Assembly: GCA_016794625.1 (NCBI GenBank)
Contig: JAEUGY010000097.1
Span: 87,586-151,585, forward strand
DNA length: 64,000 nucleotides
From: Opitutaceae bacterium
Lineage (GTDB): Bacteria; Verrucomicrobiota; Verrucomicrobiia; Opitutales; Opitutaceae
Direction: 5' to 3'
Below, one piece after another: positions 1 through 8,551 of the stretch. Position 1 is the first letter of the stretch. Each line of letters begins with the position of its first letter. A model generated the notes under the pieces. It saw only the letters and a list, made by a program, of their open reading frames with translations. It did not search any database and was not told the DNA's origin. The position numbers were made by a program, and so were the translations under genes.

Positions 1-75
1 GTGTAGGTTGGGCGGGGTTTTTCAGAGTTGGGTGTAACTTTTCGCGCCCGCGCGGGTTTTGTGGGTATTCCAACC

Positions 76-1017
76 ATGAACCTCCTCTCCCTGAGTCTGG
101 CCGCACTCGTTGCGGCGACCCCTAGCCTGTTGCACGCCAAGATCGAACGCGTCGTCGAACGATCCTTTCCCGTCACCGCGAATGGACAACTTTGGGTCCG
201 AACCGTGGGGGGTGACATCCGTGTCAAAACCGATCCCCAGGCGGCCGAAGTCCGAATCCGGGCCGTGCAGGTGATTTCGACCTCTTCCGAATCCGAAGCC
301 GATGCGCTCCTCGCCAAGATGAGCCTCGAGATCGAACAAACGGGGACGGAAATCAGGGCCCAGTCCCGCAAGGCGGACGGCGCATCCTCGTCCTGGGGCT
401 GGAAGAAACCCTCAGTCGTGGTGAACTTTGAAATCGTGGCTCCCACCAGCTATCCGAGCGATTTGGCCACGAGCGGGGGAGACATTTTTGTCGGCGACTC
501 CCAAGCCAAGGTGAAGGTCGCGACTAGCGGCGGTGACATCCGTCTCGGCCGCATTCAGGGTGGCGTCGACGCCTCGACCAGCGGAGGCGACATCGGCCTC
601 GAAGGACACTCTGCGGTCGCCAAACTCAGTTCTTCCGGCGGCGACATTCACGTGGTGGACAGCGCGGCACCCCTTACGGCCACCACCAGTGGAGGCGACA
701 TCGAAGTCCGCTCCGCTCGAAGCGCGGTCAAGGCGACCACGTCTGGCGGGGATGTTTCGGTAAAGTTTGAAGATGCGGTGTCCGACGATGTGTCGCTCGC
801 TTCGTCGGGCGGCGACATTGTGGTGAGCGTGACCCCGGCCGCGGCCTTTCACCTCAATGCGTCCACCAGCGGCGGAGAGGTCCGGACAAAGGGACTGGTG
901 CTCGAGATCGAGCAGGGCGCTCCCGGCAAGAGCAAGTTGATCGGTAAGGTCAATGGCGGCGGACCCGACATGAAGCTCCGCACGAGCGGGGGCGACGTCC
1001 GCGTCAGCCTGCGCTGA
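76..1017 (+). CDS. Exported DUF4097-type beta-repeat protein (first of tandem pair)
   Basis: A predicted 313-residue exported protein. ATG at 76 gives a clear signal peptide (hydrophobic residues about 3-19, cleavage near LLHA-K); an in-frame start further upstream would bury it. From about residue 131 to the end there are nine copies of SGG(D/E)(I/V) spaced mostly 15-25 residues apart, plus an earlier GGDI at about residue 50. This matches the DUF4097/'putative adhesin' group, whose repeats form a beta-solenoid. Function is unknown; such proteins are often found near envelope-stress or anti-sigma genes, but no such gene is visible here. The next gene is a more divergent paralogue, so the two probably form a unit. 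The call as exported repeat protein is firm, the role is not. Confidence 0.8.
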   Translation: MNLLSLSLAALVAATPSLLHAKIERVVERSFPVTANGQLWVRTVGGDIRVKTDPQAAEVRIRAVQVISTSSESEADALLAKMSLEIEQTGTEIRAQSRKADGASSSWGWKKPSVVVNFEIVAPTSYPSDLATSGGDIFVGDSQAKVKVATSGGDIRLGRIQGGVDASTSGGDIGLEGHSAVAKLSSSGGDIHVVDSAAPLTATTSGGDIEVRSARSAVKATTSGGDVSVKFEDAVSDDVSLASSGGDIVVSVTPAAAFHLNASTSGGEVRTKGLVLEIEQGAPGKSKLIGKVNGGGPDMKLRTSGGDVRVSLR

Positions 1018-1089
1018 GGCTCGGTTCCTCCCTTGCGTTAATCCCGTCCGTGGACGAGGCTGCCGCACGTGCGGACAGCCTCTAGCTCC

Positions 1090-2046
1090 ATGGTCTTCGT
1101 GCTCGCGCTCGCGATGGGGAGCGTGCGGTGCGCGGCCGGCGCCGCGCCGCAGGTCGAGACGTTCCGCTTTGCCGCCGGGCCTTCTGTGGTGCTCCGGCTG
1201 GATACGTTTTCCGGTGCCATCAAGGTCGAGACCGACCACCAGCCGGAAGTCCGCGTCGAGGTGATTGCGACCGAGCAGGCGGGCGACGCCCCGGTGGCAC
1301 GACCCAGGGTCGAAAAGGTGCGCACGGCGACGGAGGTACAGGCCTCCGGTGAGATCCGAGTGACGGTGCGCCTAGAGGATCGATCGCCGCGGTGGTCGCT
1401 CCAGTCGTTGCCTCCCGTCGAGGTGGCGGTCCGGGTGATCGTGCCTACGACCTGTGCGCTCGATCTGACCACGGCCGAGGGAGAGATTCAGCTCGGTGAA
1501 TTGGCCGGAACGGCCCGCGTGTCCACGGGGCGCGGTCTCATTTTCTGTCGGCAGGCGGGCGAGCGTTTGGAGGCGGTGACGGGAGCCGGTGACATCGTCG
1601 TTTCGCGCGCGAAAGGGGATGTCACCTTGCGCACCGAGCAGGGCTCGATTCGTGTGGGCTCCGTCCACGGCCGCGCGGAACTGATCAACCGCAGCGGGAA
1701 CGTCGAAGTGCTCGTCGCACGCGGCGGGCTGCTGGCCAAGGCGGAAGCGGGCGACATCGAGGCCGGATTTCCGCGAAATCTGTCGGGCACGTATCATTTG
1801 GAAACGTCGGGTGGGAGTATCGCACTGGCGTTCGATCCGGAGTCCTCCGTGCGGCTCGAAGCCAGTTCCGTGTGGGGCAAGGTGACCTCGAAGCTGCCCT
1901 TCCAAGCCGTGGCGGGAAAGCTGGCGTCGCGTCGCTTTACGGGGATCCTCAACACAGGTGAAGTCACGGTGAGCGCCCGGGCCGATGGTGGACACGTTCG
2001 CGTCCAATCCCGACCCGATCCCCACCTCTCGACTCCGGTCAACTGA
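1090..2046 (+). CDS. Exported DUF4097-like protein (second of tandem pair)
   Basis: About 318 residues. ATG at 1090 begins a hydrophobic leader (VFVLALAMG) that ends near AAGA; a GTG at 1069 is an alternative start adding seven residues. The body has the same low-complexity beta architecture as the preceding gene: short strands with Gly turns such as GAGDIVVS, AEAGDIEAG and TSGGSIALAF, but the SGGD repeat is much less regular. It follows the first gene after 72 bp and is probably co-transcribed with it. I infer a periplasmic or surface protein of the DUF4097 type, arising by duplication and divergence. No catalytic motif is visible. Confidence 0.75.
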   Translation: MVFVLALAMGSVRCAAGAAPQVETFRFAAGPSVVLRLDTFSGAIKVETDHQPEVRVEVIATEQAGDAPVARPRVEKVRTATEVQASGEIRVTVRLEDRSPRWSLQSLPPVEVAVRVIVPTTCALDLTTAEGEIQLGELAGTARVSTGRGLIFCRQAGERLEAVTGAGDIVVSRAKGDVTLRTEQGSIRVGSVHGRAELINRSGNVEVLVARGGLLAKAEAGDIEAGFPRNLSGTYHLETSGGSIALAFDPESSVRLEASSVWGKVTSKLPFQAVAGKLASRRFTGILNTGEVTVSARADGGHVRVQSRPDPHLSTPVN

Positions 2047-2092
2047 CATCTGGACGCTTGCCCCGGGGCGAAGGAAGCCGTTGGTTTCCGCC

Positions 2093-3613
2093 ATGGTGTC
2101 TTCACTCTCCACGGCTTACGATCGCCTGCTGACCAAACTCAAGCGCGCCTATGTGGTGGAGACCGTGGGCGGAGTGCTGGGTTGGGATGAGCAGGTCAAT
2201 CTCCCGCCCGAGAGCGCGGAGCTCCGCGCGGAGCAGATGGCGGTCATGGCGGAGCTGAGCCATCAGGCGTCCACCGACCCCGAAATCGAAGCCCTCCTGC
2301 GGGACCTTGAGGCAGCGCGCTCCCAGCTCTCGCCGGACCAGGAAGTGGTGGTGCGCTGGACCCGTCGGGAATACGACCGCGTGACCAAGCTCCCGGCCGC
2401 TTTCGTGGCGGAACGGGCGCGTCAAAGCAGTGCGGCCTATCATGCGTGGGCGGAGTGCCGGAAGAAGAACGACTTTTCCGGGTACGCGCCCTTTTTGGAG
2501 CGCCAGCTCGCCCTTGCGCAGGAAGAAGCGGCCCTGCTGGGCTGGGGAGACCGGGCCTATGACTACGCGATCGACAAGCATGATCCGGGCATGACCACGG
2601 CCATTGTCGCGGCGCTGTTTGCCGAGTTGAAAGAGGGGCTCTTGCCGCTCGTGCGCCAGATCGTCGCGGCCGCGACGCCGACACCGCCGGATCTATTTCG
2701 TGGCTTTCCGGTGGAGGCGCAACGGGTGTTCTTGCGCGAAGTGACCGAGAAGCTGGGATTCGATTATCGCCGCGGGCGGATAGACGTGTCGCTGCACCCA
2801 TTCTGCGGAGGCGCGCCGACCGATGTGCGCATGACCACCCGCTTCAACGAGGACGCGCCGCTCGACTCCCTCTTTAGCTCCATTCACGAGACCGGCCATG
2901 GCATGTACGAGCAGGGACTGGCGATTCCCGACCTCGGAACCCCGCTTGGCCAGTCGGTGGGCATGGGTGTGCACGAGTCCCAGAGCCGCCTGTGGGAGAA
3001 TCAGGTTTCGCGCAGCCGTGCGTTTTGGGCGTACTTTGAGCCCAGATTTCGGGAACTCTTTGCGGCTCAAATCGAGTCCGTGGACAGCGAGACGCTCTAT
3101 CGGGCGATCAATGCCGTGGAACCCACGCTCATTCGGGTGGAGGCGGATGAAGTCACCTACAACCTCCACATCCTTCTTCGCTTCGAGATTGAGCAGCGCT
3201 TGTTCAAGGGCGAACTCGCCGTGCGCGACCTGCCGGCGACGTGGAATGCCCTCTCGGGCGAGATCGTTGGACTCGTGCCGCCCAACGACACGCTCGGCGT
3301 CCTGCAGGATGTGCACTGGAGCGGGGGGGCGTTTGGCTACTTTCCCAGCTACTGTATCGGAAACATGATGGCGGCTCAGCTGTGGTACACCGTGCTGCGG
3401 GAGATTCCTGGGCTGGAATCGGATTTTGCCCGCGGAGATTTTTCGCGATTGCTGGGCTGGCTGCGCACCAAGATCCATCGCGAAGGGCGACGGCACGACA
3501 CCCTGGCGCTCGTGCAGCGCGTCACCGGGGAGCCGTTGTCGCCCCGCCACCTGTTGCGCTACCTCCGGGAACGCTACCTGCCGCTCTATGCGAAGCCGGC
3601 CGGAAATGCCTGA
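2093..3613 (+). CDS. M32 family carboxypeptidase (Taq-type)
   Basis: A 506-residue cytoplasmic metallocarboxypeptidase, the usual length for family M32. It carries the family signatures in order: HPFCGG and DVRMTTRF, the zinc site HETGH at residues 265-269, HESQSRLWEN shortly after, and IGNMMAAQ near the C-terminus. These enzymes remove C-terminal residues one at a time from peptides. ATG 2093 is chosen because the protein then begins at the conserved N-terminal helix (AYDRLLTKLK) and earlier in-frame codons overlap the preceding gene. It lies 46 bp after the DUF4097-like gene and 42 bp before tatD, so it may share their transcript. Confidence 0.93.
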   Translation: MVSSLSTAYDRLLTKLKRAYVVETVGGVLGWDEQVNLPPESAELRAEQMAVMAELSHQASTDPEIEALLRDLEAARSQLSPDQEVVVRWTRREYDRVTKLPAAFVAERARQSSAAYHAWAECRKKNDFSGYAPFLERQLALAQEEAALLGWGDRAYDYAIDKHDPGMTTAIVAALFAELKEGLLPLVRQIVAAATPTPPDLFRGFPVEAQRVFLREVTEKLGFDYRRGRIDVSLHPFCGGAPTDVRMTTRFNEDAPLDSLFSSIHETGHGMYEQGLAIPDLGTPLGQSVGMGVHESQSRLWENQVSRSRAFWAYFEPRFRELFAAQIESVDSETLYRAINAVEPTLIRVEADEVTYNLHILLRFEIEQRLFKGELAVRDLPATWNALSGEIVGLVPPNDTLGVLQDVHWSGGAFGYFPSYCIGNMMAAQLWYTVLREIPGLESDFARGDFSRLLGWLRTKIHREGRRHDTLALVQRVTGEPLSPRHLLRYLRERYLPLYAKPAGNA

Positions 3614-3655
3614 AGGCCGGGCGCAACGCGAAACGCACGGAGCAGGGTGCCGGCG

Positions 3656-4459
3656 ATGGGATTAATCGACACACACACACATCTGGAATCCTTCCAGCGG
3701 AAAGGCGAACTGCCGGCCGTGCTGACGCGTGCCCGGGAGGCGGGTGTGGAGGCGATGATCACCATTGGCACGTCGACGGATGATTGGGCGCTGTATCGCG
3801 AAACGGCCGAGGCGCTGGCGGGCTTTGTGCATTACACCGTGGGCTTGCATCCGTGCGCGGTCGAGGAGGACTGGCCGGCGCAGGTGGCGCAGATGGAGGC
3901 GTTCTGGACCGCTGCGGGACGTTTGCGGCCGGTGGCGCTAGGCGAGGTGGGCCTCGACCGGTTTCATCTGCCGAAAGACCCGACCGAAGCCGCGCGCGTG
4001 TTTGCGCTCCAGTGCGCCGCGTTCGATGCCGGATTGGAGATGGCCCGCCGGCTTGAGGTGCCGGTGGTGATCCATTCCCGGGGCGCGTTTCGCGAGTGCG
4101 TCGAGCGGATCGACGCGAGCGGGGTCGCCTGGCACCGCGTGATTTTTCACTGCTTCGTCGAAGGTGCCGAGGAGATGCGGATGCTGATGTCGCGGGGCGG
4201 GTGGGGGTCGTTCACGGGCGTCCTGACCTACAAAAGTGCCGACGCGGTGCGCGAAGCGGCGCGGGTCCAGGGACTCGAACGGTTCTTGCTTGAGACCGAC
4301 GCTCCCTACCTCACGCCGGTGCCGCATCGCGGAAAACCAAACGAACCCGGATACGTCGCTTTGACGGCGGCCTACGCCGCGTCCGTGTTCGGTGTGAAGC
4401 TGGACGAAGTCGTCCGGGTGAGCACGCGCAATGCGCGGCACGTGTTCGGCCTGACCTAG
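3656..4459 (+). CDS. tatD: TatD family metal-dependent hydrolase
   Basis: A 267-residue TIM-barrel metallohydrolase of the TatD group, which contains 3'-5' exonucleases/DNases. The metal site begins with DTHTHL at residues 4-9, followed by GEVGLD, VIHSRG, the HCF of the third His strand, and ETDAPYLTP near the end. ATG 3656 places the first metal motif right at the N-terminus as is normal; a GTG nine bases upstream is less likely. The substrate cannot be told from sequence. It runs toward the HPr gene on the other strand. Confidence 0.93.
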   Translation: MGLIDTHTHLESFQRKGELPAVLTRAREAGVEAMITIGTSTDDWALYRETAEALAGFVHYTVGLHPCAVEEDWPAQVAQMEAFWTAAGRLRPVALGEVGLDRFHLPKDPTEAARVFALQCAAFDAGLEMARRLEVPVVIHSRGAFRECVERIDASGVAWHRVIFHCFVEGAEEMRMLMSRGGWGSFTGVLTYKSADAVREAARVQGLERFLLETDAPYLTPVPHRGKPNEPGYVALTAAYAASVFGVKLDEVVRVSTRNARHVFGLT

Positions 4460-4468
4460 GGCGGGCGT

Positions 4469-4768
4469 TCAGGCTTCGTCGAACTTGCGCGTAAACAGCG
4501 CATCCAGTTCGGCGAGCATCTGCGGGGCATCATCACCCGTGGCGATGAACTTGACCTTCGAGCCCTTGCCCGCGGCCAGCATCATCAAGCCCATGATGCT
4601 CTTGCCGTTGACCTGCTCCTCGTCCTTTTCCACGAACACATCGGCTTTGAACTTATTGGTGATACGAACAATCATCGCCGCCGGACGGGCATGAATGCCC
4701 ATCTTGTTTTGGACCACCAACTCCTTGGTGAGAGACTGGGTGGTCAGCGATTGATCGTTCTTATCCAT
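4469..4768 (-). CDS. ptsH: HPr-like phosphocarrier protein
   Basis: A 99-residue HPr. The active histidine lies in GIHARP (His26) and the regulatory serine in GKSIMGLM (Ser57), 31 residues apart exactly as His15/Ser46 in classical HPr. The N-terminus is about 11 residues longer than usual and polar. HPr carries phosphate from enzyme I to sugar permeases, but no PTS enzyme I or permease is in the window; in many Gram-negative bacteria outside the enterics HPr serves mainly regulation through HPr kinase. The conserved Ser57 region would be compatible with such a kinase. It is divergent from kdsB with 72 bp between the two starts. Confidence 0.93.
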   Translation of the reverse strand: MDKNDQSLTTQSLTKELVVQNKMGIHARPAAMIVRITNKFKADVFVEKDEEQVNGKSIMGLMMLAAGKGSKVKFIATGDDAPQMLAELDALFTRKFDEA

Positions 4769-4840
4769 GCGTGCAGGGTTGTAAGCTCCGCAGGCGCGCG
4801 TGTCTTGCAACCCTAAAACCGTCCCCCCAACCTCGGCCAA

Positions 4841-5587
4841 ATGCCAACCACTGCGATCATTGTACCCTGCCGATTGGAATCGACCCGGTTTCCTCGCAAG
4901 CTCTTGCACCGTGTGAAGGGCAAGGCCCTCCTGCAGTGGGTGGCCGAGCGCATCACCACCGCGGCCCCGGAGTTCCCCCTCTATTTCGCCATTGATGATG
5001 ATCGTTTGCGGGAGCCCTTGGCTGCCGGAGGATTCCAGACCATCCTGACGTCGGCCAGCCATGCCAGCGGGACCGACCGGATTGCGGAGGCCAACCGAAC
5101 CGTAAAGGCGGATTTTGTGGTCAATGTGCAGGCGGACGAACCCCTGGTCAGCCGGTCGCAGATCCTGACCCTCGCCGAGGCCATTCAATCCGATGCCCCG
5201 ATGGCCACCCTGGCCACGCCCTTCCGGACCTCTGCCGACTTTGCCAACCCCAACCAAGTGAAGGTCGTGCTGGCGCGGGCCTCGCGTCGGGCACTGTTCT
5301 TTTCCCGCTCGCCCCTGCCGTTCGCCCGGGACTTGGGCGGGCGCGTCGACGACGCGTGGGTCCGTTCTCATCCCTGCTACCGTCATCTCGGCCTTTACGC
5401 CTACCAAGCTGATCTTTTGGAGAAGTTTGCCAAACTTCCCCTCGGTCAGTTGGAGCAGATTGAGCGCTTGGAACAATTGCGGGTGCTGGAAAACGGATTT
5501 CCGATCACGTGCGATCTGACCGACGATCCGACGATCGGAGTCGATACGCTTGAGGATGCGGTCAAGTTTGAAGCCCTTCTGGGCTAA
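4841..5587 (+). CDS. kdsB: 3-deoxy-manno-octulosonate cytidylyltransferase
   Basis: A 248-residue CMP-Kdo synthetase, which activates Kdo with CTP for addition to lipid A, in the cytoplasm. Signatures: CRLESTRFPRK near residue 10 (nucleotide-binding loop), ASGTDRIAEA, and VQADEP where the family usually has QGDEP. Length matches the family (about 245-255). It indicates a lipopolysaccharide-type outer membrane. Start ATG 4841 is the first possible and fits the beta-strand TTAIIVPCR. Other kds or lpx genes are not nearby. Confidence 0.95.
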   Translation: MPTTAIIVPCRLESTRFPRKLLHRVKGKALLQWVAERITTAAPEFPLYFAIDDDRLREPLAAGGFQTILTSASHASGTDRIAEANRTVKADFVVNVQADEPLVSRSQILTLAEAIQSDAPMATLATPFRTSADFANPNQVKVVLARASRRALFFSRSPLPFARDLGGRVDDAWVRSHPCYRHLGLYAYQADLLEKFAKLPLGQLEQIERLEQLRVLENGFPITCDLTDDPTIGVDTLEDAVKFEALLG

Positions 5588-5982
5588 ATGCCTCGCGTTC
5601 CGACCGCGGCGGAATCCGCAGAGCCATCCATCCTGACGGCTCGCATGGGAGACAGCATCGGGGAATTTTCCAGTGGCATGCTCCGGCGCTTGCGTGAGCG
5701 GAGCACGTAGATCCACCGGGGTGAACCGGCGGTAGACCTACGTAACCGACTGTCGGAATTTCCGGCGCTTGTCGGGGAATTTGACATCGATTTTCGGCTA
5801 ATGCCGTACAAATGCGATAATTATTTTGACCATTTGTATCATTATCTCATGATTATCAGATGTTTAAAATGAGGTAGTCTGGAAAAAAGGTGGATGGCAC
5901 CGTCGCTGCTTACGGGGGAAATCCCTCAGTCACGATCCTCCTTCGGAACGCGTTCTGGGGCTCATTTCCACCGATTTCCTGC
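5588..5982. other. Gene-free upstream region of the VPDSG-CTERM gene
   Basis: A 395-base stretch with no convincing gene. It holds three copies of a TCGG(GG)AATTT motif (5656-5668, 5751-5761, 5770-5782), an imperfect hairpin around 5706-5743 with ACGTAG/CTACGT ends, and an AT-rich block (5805-5880) that contrasts with the surrounding GC-rich DNA. A sigma-54-like promoter is noted separately at 5895-5910. The layout suggests a regulated promoter for the exported protein downstream. Confidence 0.5.
5895..5910 (+). promoter_or_regulatory. Candidate sigma-54 (-24/-12) promoter
   Basis: TGGCAC-CGTCG-CTGCT keeps the GG and GC dinucleotides exactly 10 bases apart, as in the TGGCAC-N5-TTGC consensus, with one mismatch (C for T) in the -12 box. 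It is about 72 bases before the ATG at 5983. The three upstream TCGG(GG)AATTT repeats could be activator sites. PEP-CTERM/exosortase systems in some proteobacteria are sigma-54 dependent; transfer of that idea to this organism is inference. Confidence 0.35.
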
Positions 5983-6660
5983 ATGAAAAAACTCTCCCTC
6001 GCTTTTGGCGCCTTGGCACTGGTCGGAACCGTGCACGCCGGCATGTACACGTTTACGCCGACTCCGGCGGATCTGTACGACCTCGATCACCACAATGCAG
6101 TGGCGTGGGGTGTCACCAATACGGCGGCCTTGCAAAGCCAGCTGACCGATGGATTCCGCATCTCGGGCGCGACGCTCACGATCAACAACATCTGGGATTG
6201 GAAGAAAGAGGATGACATGTTGTTCATCAACCTCTTGGACGATCCCAAGTCCGGAGTGCGCGTCTATTCGGACAATACGGCCGACAACGTCATCAGCAAC
6301 TACTTCGATACGACGGCAGGCGGCGCCAAGTGGCAGGGATCGACGCCGCTGACGACCTGGACGGATCCAAATGGTGGCGACAATGGGGCCAACAAAATCA
6401 ATTTTGTTTACAACTTTGGCCAGGCCGACCTCACGGTGCTGACCAAGTACCTGACCGATCCGACCTACTCGAACAAAGTGGCCTTCGGTTTGGGTTTTGA
6501 TGCGGACTGTCACTACTACAACACGGGCATCTCGTTGGTGATCCACACGGAAAAGATCCCGACCAGCGTGCCGGACTCCGGTTCGACGGCGGGTTTGCTG
6601 GCGGCCGGACTGGCTGCCTGCGCCTACCTGCGGCGCCGCGTCACCTCGCTTTGGTCCTGA
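5983..6660 (+). CDS. Exported VPDSG-CTERM protein
   Basis: A 225-residue exported protein. ATG 5983 starts a short signal peptide (MKKLSLAFGALALVG...VHAG). The C-terminus carries VPDSGSTAG from residue 196, then a hydrophobic stretch (LLAAGLAACAYL) and an RRR cluster. This tripartite tail is the VPDSG-CTERM sorting signal (a PEP-CTERM variant described in Verrucomicrobiota) recognised by an exosortase, which is not in this window. The mature domain (residues 20-195) is Asp/Asn/Thr/Trp-rich and looks like an all-beta secreted domain; I do not recognise its family. It stands alone, with its own upstream region and a strong terminator behind it. Confidence 0.88.
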   Translation: MKKLSLAFGALALVGTVHAGMYTFTPTPADLYDLDHHNAVAWGVTNTAALQSQLTDGFRISGATLTINNIWDWKKEDDMLFINLLDDPKSGVRVYSDNTADNVISNYFDTTAGGAKWQGSTPLTTWTDPNGGDNGANKINFVYNFGQADLTVLTKYLTDPTYSNKVAFGLGFDADCHYYNTGISLVIHTEKIPTSVPDSGSTAGLLAAGLAACAYLRRRVTSLWS

Positions 6661-6683
6661 ACGGATTGGGTATCTGGAAGTCT

Positions 6684-6723
6684 GGCCCCATCGACCAACC
6701 CCGGGTCGATGGGGCCTTTTTCT
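6684..6723 (+). terminator. Rho-independent terminator after the VPDSG-CTERM gene
   Basis: A perfect 13-bp stem, GGCCCCATCGACC at 6684-6696 pairing with 6704-6716, a seven-base loop and a T-rich tail (TTTTTCT) at 6717-6723. It lies 23 bases after the stop codon. Confidence 0.92.
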
Positions 6724-6774
6724 TTGCGAAATGCCGCTGGTTCTCCGGCGGCACTTTCGTTTGATTGAGGTGGC

Positions 6775-7461
6775 ATGCAGGCCCAATCGTTCTTCCACCT
6801 CCCTCGCTCGCTCGGCAGCTTTGCGTCGTTTTTTCCCGCGGAGGTGCCGCCCTGGGCCTGGATCTCAGCGATCAAGGAGGCCCTTGCTTCCTTGCCACCC
6901 CCGGCCGTTGCCCGCCCCGCCGGACTGCCTCCGGGGGTGCACATTGAGGGCCCGGTTCACCTCGCTCCTGGCGTCCGGCTTCCGGCGACCGCGACCTTGA
7001 TTGGCCCGGCGTGGATCGGGGCGGGGACGGAGATCCGTCCCGGCGCGTATATCCGGGGAGGCGTGATCGTGGGTGAAGGCTGCGTCTTGGGCAACGCGTG
7101 CGAGTTCAAGAACTGTCTGCTCCTCGATGGCGTCCAGGTGCCTCATTTCAGCTATGTAGGGGATTCGGTGCTCGGCAACCGCGCCCATCTGGGGGCCGGA
7201 GTCGTTCTCTCCAACCTGCGCCTGGATCGAAAACCGATCGTGGTGCATGCCGACGGGGTCGCTTACGAGACCGGCCTGCGGAAGTTTGGCGCCATCCTGG
7301 GTGACGATGCGGAGGTGGGCTGCAATGCCGTGCTCAACCCCGGCTCCATCCTGGGAAAACGATCCCTCGTCATGCCCACCCTCGCGTTTTCCGGTACCCT
7401 CCCGGCCAACACCTTGGCGAAGGTGCGCACCGCTGTATCTTTCCTGCCGCGCCGCGACTGA
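6775..7461 (+). CDS. Left-handed beta-helix (hexapeptide) acyltransferase/nucleotidyltransferase-like protein
   Basis: A 228-residue protein. Residues 55-200 show hexapeptide-repeat spacing (VHLAPG, ATLIGP, AWIGAG, AYIRGG, VIVGEG) followed by ECVLGN-like turns and SYVGDSVLG, which is the left-handed beta-helix seen in the C-terminal half of GlmU-type sugar nucleotidyltransferases. The N-terminal 50 residues (FFHLPRSLGSFASFF) lack a nucleotidyltransferase domain. It probably acts on a sugar or sugar nucleotide in the cytoplasm, but the substrate is not readable. ATG 6775 is preceded by GAGG. It is 80 bp upstream of trpS. Confidence 0.8.
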   Translation: MQAQSFFHLPRSLGSFASFFPAEVPPWAWISAIKEALASLPPPAVARPAGLPPGVHIEGPVHLAPGVRLPATATLIGPAWIGAGTEIRPGAYIRGGVIVGEGCVLGNACEFKNCLLLDGVQVPHFSYVGDSVLGNRAHLGAGVVLSNLRLDRKPIVVHADGVAYETGLRKFGAILGDDAEVGCNAVLNPGSILGKRSLVMPTLAFSGTLPANTLAKVRTAVSFLPRRD

Positions 7462-7541
7462 GCAAAATCGACGACGCTTCAGCTTGCGTGGGGCCGGGCG
7501 GTGCGGCGACGCTGGCCGCTCTTTTTCAATCGAACGTGTCC

Positions 7542-8510
7542 ATGCGCAGAACTCTCACCGGCATCCAGCCCTCCGGAACCCTCCACATCGGCAACTACTT
7601 TGGCGCGATGCGTCCCGCCATCGATGCCCAGACCCAGGGGGAGTGTTTCTATTTCATCGCGGACTACCATTCGATGACGTCGGTGGTCGATCCCAAGGAA
7701 CGCCGGCGTCACACCATGGATGTGGCCCTCGACTGGCTCGCCTGCGGCCTCGATCCCCAGCGCAGTGTTTTTTGGCGGCAGAGTGATGTGCCCGAGGTGA
7801 CCGAGCTGATGTGGATCATCGGCACGCTGACCCCGATGGGCCTGTTGGAGCGGGCGCACAGCTACAAGGACAAGACCGCCAAGGGGCTGTCCCCCAACTT
7901 TGGCCTTTTCGCCTATCCGGTGCTGATGGCAGCGGACATCCTGTTGTACGACACCACCCGGGTGCCGGTGGGCAAGGATCAGAAGCAGCACCTGGAGATG
8001 ACCCGCGACATCGCGATCAAGTTCAACCAGACCTATGGGGACACCTTTGTCGTGCCCGAGTCGGAAATCCGCGAGGACGTGGCTGTCGTGCCCGGACTCG
8101 ATGGGCAGAAAATGAGCAAGAGCTACGGCAATACGATCGACATCTTCGGCGACGAAAAGGCGACCCGGAAGAAGATCATGGGCATCGTCATGGACTCCCG
8201 CACACCGCAGGAACCCAAACCGGATGCCGACAAGAATCTGGCCGTCCAGCTCCTGCGCCTCGTGGCGCCGCCTGAGGTGGCCGTTGACGTCGAATCGCGC
8301 CTCCGGGCCGGCGGACTGGGCTACGGGGACCTGAAGAAAGCCCTTTTCGAACACTATTGGACCTGCTTCGCCCCGTACCGGGCGCGGCGGGCGGAGCTCG
8401 CTGCGAACCTCGACCACGTGGCGGCGCTGCTGAAGGAAGGCGCCGACAAGGCCCGCGCCACCGCCTCGGTCGTGCTCGCCCGCGCCCGCCAGGCGTCGGG
8501 CTTGGGCTGA
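7542..8510 (+). CDS. trpS: Tryptophanyl-tRNA synthetase
   Basis: A 322-residue class I synthetase that charges tRNA-Trp. The HIGH motif is HIGN at residues 15-18 (SGTLHIGNYFGA) and the KMSKS loop is intact (GQKMSKSYGNTI, about residue 190). GLFAYPVLMAADIL and VGKDQKQHLEMTRDIA are typical TrpS segments binding the amino acid and dimer partner. ATG 7542 puts TGIQPSG at the extreme N-terminus as in homologues; the upstream in-frame codons are not conserved-looking. Convergent with plsC, with 41 bp between stops. Confidence 0.97.
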   Translation: MRRTLTGIQPSGTLHIGNYFGAMRPAIDAQTQGECFYFIADYHSMTSVVDPKERRRHTMDVALDWLACGLDPQRSVFWRQSDVPEVTELMWIIGTLTPMGLLERAHSYKDKTAKGLSPNFGLFAYPVLMAADILLYDTTRVPVGKDQKQHLEMTRDIAIKFNQTYGDTFVVPESEIREDVAVVPGLDGQKMSKSYGNTIDIFGDEKATRKKIMGIVMDSRTPQEPKPDADKNLAVQLLRLVAPPEVAVDVESRLRAGGLGYGDLKKALFEHYWTCFAPYRARRAELAANLDHVAALLKEGADKARATASVVLARARQASGLG

Positions 8511-8551
8511 TACGCGGCGTCGGGGCGGTCCTCCAAGCGGAACCGGCGATC

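Noticed and set aside
466..1000. Tandem DNA repeats in the first gene that resemble a repeat array
   Set aside because: They are the codons of SGGD(I/V) repeats inside a coding frame, with variable spacers; not a CRISPR array.
5588..5710. 40-codon ORF starting right after the kdsB stop
   Set aside because: No hydrophobic or known motif, no ribosome site, and it overlaps the repeat motifs of the next promoter region.
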